In this document: in pieces, positions 62,663 to 64,000 of the stretch | Layout: every line of letters begins with the position of its first letter | Numbering within the stretch: the stretch's first letter is position 1 | Origin: Micromonospora andamanensis | GTDB taxonomy: Bacteria > Actinomycetota > Actinomycetes > Mycobacteriales > Micromonosporaceae | Length of the DNA stretch: 64,000 nucleotides | Direction of reading: 5' to 3' | Assembly (NCBI RefSeq): GCF_016863495.1 | Contig: NZ_BOOZ01000003.1 | Coordinates: forward strand, 310,001 to 374,000 | Notes under the pieces: model-generated | Database searches by the model: none | The model's input: only the letters and a program-made list of their open reading frames with translations | Told to the model about the DNA's origin: nothing | Translations under genes and position numbers: made by a program

Positions 62663-64000
62663 ATGATCGCGCCGCCGGGTGGCTCCGGCCCACCTCCCAC
62701 CCCCGGCCCGCCCGCGCCCGCCTCCGGTCCGGCAGCCACCACCGCCGCCGTCCCGTCGGGCACGCCCCCGGATGCCGCAGCCGGCGCGCTGCCGCGCGGC
62801 GTGCACGCCGGCTACGCGCTCGGCTCGCTGGCGACGGGGGCGTTCGGCACCGTGCCGGGCCTGCTGCTGTTGCCCTACCTGACCGACACGCTGGGGGTCG
62901 CCGCCGGCGTGGCCGCGCTGCTGGTGCTGCTGCCGAAAGCATGGGACGTGCTCGTCAACCCGGTCGCCGGGCGGATCTCCGACCGCACCCGGTCGCGGTG
63001 GGGTGCCCGCCGTCCCTATCTGCTCTTCGCCGGGCTGGCGCTGGCCGTGCTCTTCGGGGCCATCTTCGCCGCGCCGTTCGGTGCCGGTCCGGCGTCCGGG
63101 GCGTACGTCGCCGTCGCCTTCCTGGCCACCGCTACCGCGTTCGCCTTCTTCCAGGTGCCGTACGTGGCCATGCCGGCCGAGCTGACAAGCGACTACGCCG
63201 AACGTACCCGGATGATGACCTGGCGGATCGCGGTGCTGGCACTGGCCATCCTGGTCGCCGGTGCGGTGGCCCCGCTGGTGCGCGACGCGGCCGGCGGAGG
63301 AGTTCCCGGGCACCGGTGGATGGGTGTCTTCGTGGCCGCCCTGATCGCGCTCGGCGCGGTCGGTGCCTTCCTCGGCACCCGGTCCGCCCCGCAGGGCGCG
63401 GTCGGCGAGAGCGAGCCGAGCCTGCGCGCCCAACTCACCGTCGCGGCCCGCAACCGGCCTTTCCGGGCACTGCTGCTCTGCTTCGTGGTGCAGTCCGCCG
63501 GAGTGGCCACCATCCTCGCCGGAGTCCAGTACTTCGCCGACCATGTGCTGCGGGACTCGGCGACAGGTCCGACCGTGCTGTTCGCCTGCTTCGTCGGCCC
63601 GGCGCTCGTGGTGATGCCGCTCTGGTCCCGGGTGGGTGCCCGGGTGGGCAAGCTCGCCGCCCTGGTGGCGGCGTCGTTGATCCTGTCGGCTGGGGGACTG
63701 GCGTTGGTCGCCGCACCGGTCCTGCCGGCCGTCGTGGTGTACCTGCTCGTCGCGATGCTCGGCGTCGGGTACGCCGGGCAGCAGGTGTTCGCGCTGGCCA
63801 TGCTCCCGGACTGCATCGCGTACGACACCGCGCGTACCGGGCGTCGACAGGCCGGCGTCTTCACCGGAGTGTGGACGGCCGGCGAGACCTTCGGACTGGC
63901 CCTCGGCCCCGGCATCTACGGGCTGGTGCTCGCCCTCACCGGCTACGTCTCCTCCAGCACCGGCACCGCCGCCACCCAGTCCGACACCGCCCGCCTCGGC
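62663..64000 (+). CDS. MFS transporter, GPH-type (partial, runs off the right edge)
   Basis: At least 446 residues of a 12-helix transporter, open to the end of the window. After a Pro-rich N-terminus (about 1-45), helices begin at YALGSLATGAFGTVPGLLLL. The loop 2-3 motif GRISDRTRSRWGARRPYLL matches the GPH (melibiose-type) cation-symporter group. A later membrane segment reads YAGQQVFALAMLPDCIAYD. The substrate is probably a sugar or glycoside. TAATAT lies 8 nt before ATG 62663, so it may be leaderless. Confidence 0.88.
   Translation, partial: MIAPPGGSGPPPTPGPPAPASGPAATTAAVPSGTPPDAAAGALPRGVHAGYALGSLATGAFGTVPGLLLLPYLTDTLGVAAGVAALLVLLPKAWDVLVNPVAGRISDRTRSRWGARRPYLLFAGLALAVLFGAIFAAPFGAGPASGAYVAVAFLATATAFAFFQVPYVAMPAELTSDYAERTRMMTWRIAVLALAILVAGAVAPLVRDAAGGGVPGHRWMGVFVAALIALGAVGAFLGTRSAPQGAVGESEPSLRAQLTVAARNRPFRALLLCFVVQSAGVATILAGVQYFADHVLRDSATGPTVLFACFVGPALVVMPLWSRVGARVGKLAALVAASLILSAGGLALVAAPVLPAVVVYLLVAMLGVGYAGQQVFALAMLPDCIAYDTARTGRRQAGVFTGVWTAGETFGLALGPGIYGLVLALTGYVSSSTGTAATQSDTARLG

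Overview
This is a high-GC chromosomal stretch from an actinomycete, most likely Micromonospora or a close relative in the Micromonosporaceae. The evidence is codon use strongly biased to G/C at third positions, a rex-hemACD-hemB cluster, an FmdB-type zinc ribbon protein, DUF3107 and DUF3152 proteins, and many genes whose start codon sits 6-8 nt after a TANNNT or CAGNNT hexamer (leaderless transcription). I see no tRNA, rRNA, phage, insertion sequence or CRISPR array. The window is mostly core or lineage-specific chromosome.

Layout: 1-161 holds the N-terminus of a leftward gene. 767-3292 carries an acyl-CoA ligase/synthetase, a glutaredoxin-like protein and a HAD hydrolase. 3492-9288 is the redox repressor rex followed by tetrapyrrole genes hemA, hemC, a methyltransferase-hemD fusion and hemB; a near-perfect Rex operator overlaps the rex promoter. 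9289-9872 is a repeat-rich gap. 9873-20931 holds regulators and housekeeping genes: an XRE protein, a double GNAT protein, a lytic transglycosylase, FmdB, a cyclase-STAND regulator, a secreted phospholipase A2, a BON-methyltransferase, an ABC-F ATPase, a polyphosphate-glucokinase-like kinase, a TPR protein and an Smr protein. 20937-23363 is a large membrane M28 peptidase. 23501-27735 is a tightly overlapping signalling operon: receiver-PP2C phosphatase, CHASE3 histidine kinase, single-domain receiver and inositol-phosphatase-like enzyme. 28022-34366 carries a secreted M15-like hydrolase, a membrane spermidine-synthase-like protein, a Ser/Thr kinase with an extracellular CBM2-like domain, and a TrkA/TrkH-type potassium system. 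34588-40923 holds a secreted glycerophosphodiesterase and a complete branched-chain-amino-acid-type ABC transporter. 41097-50774 contains an SDR enzyme behind a leader with mutually exclusive hairpins, a lipoprotein, a RecQ-phosphoribosyltransferase fusion, a His-rich membrane protein, an XRE regulator, a methyltransferase, a DEAD-box RNA helicase and a ferritin-like (MiaE-type) protein. 50813-57467 has DUF3107, a TetR regulator, a 919-residue Pro-rich protein, an alpha/beta hydrolase and two tandem DUF3152 putative metzincin proteases. 57608-64000 carries moeZ, a QW-repeat protein, the proline genes proB and proA, an alkyltransferase-like DNA repair protein and the start of an MFS transporter.

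The strongest unexplained signals are in the gaps. One is a family of three 61-bp palindromes with identical architecture (22-bp arms, 2 mismatches, 17-nt loop). A second is an inverted-repeat family built on GCTCTGCTTCAAC with three members, one a perfect 27-bp inverted repeat. There is also a single GGGGATG-type inverted repeat, a three-copy switch-like leader before the SDR gene, a CRP-type palindrome between the RNA helicase and the MiaE-like gene, and two short ORFs that start at apparent leaderless promoters and overlap the downstream start by ATGA or GTGA.
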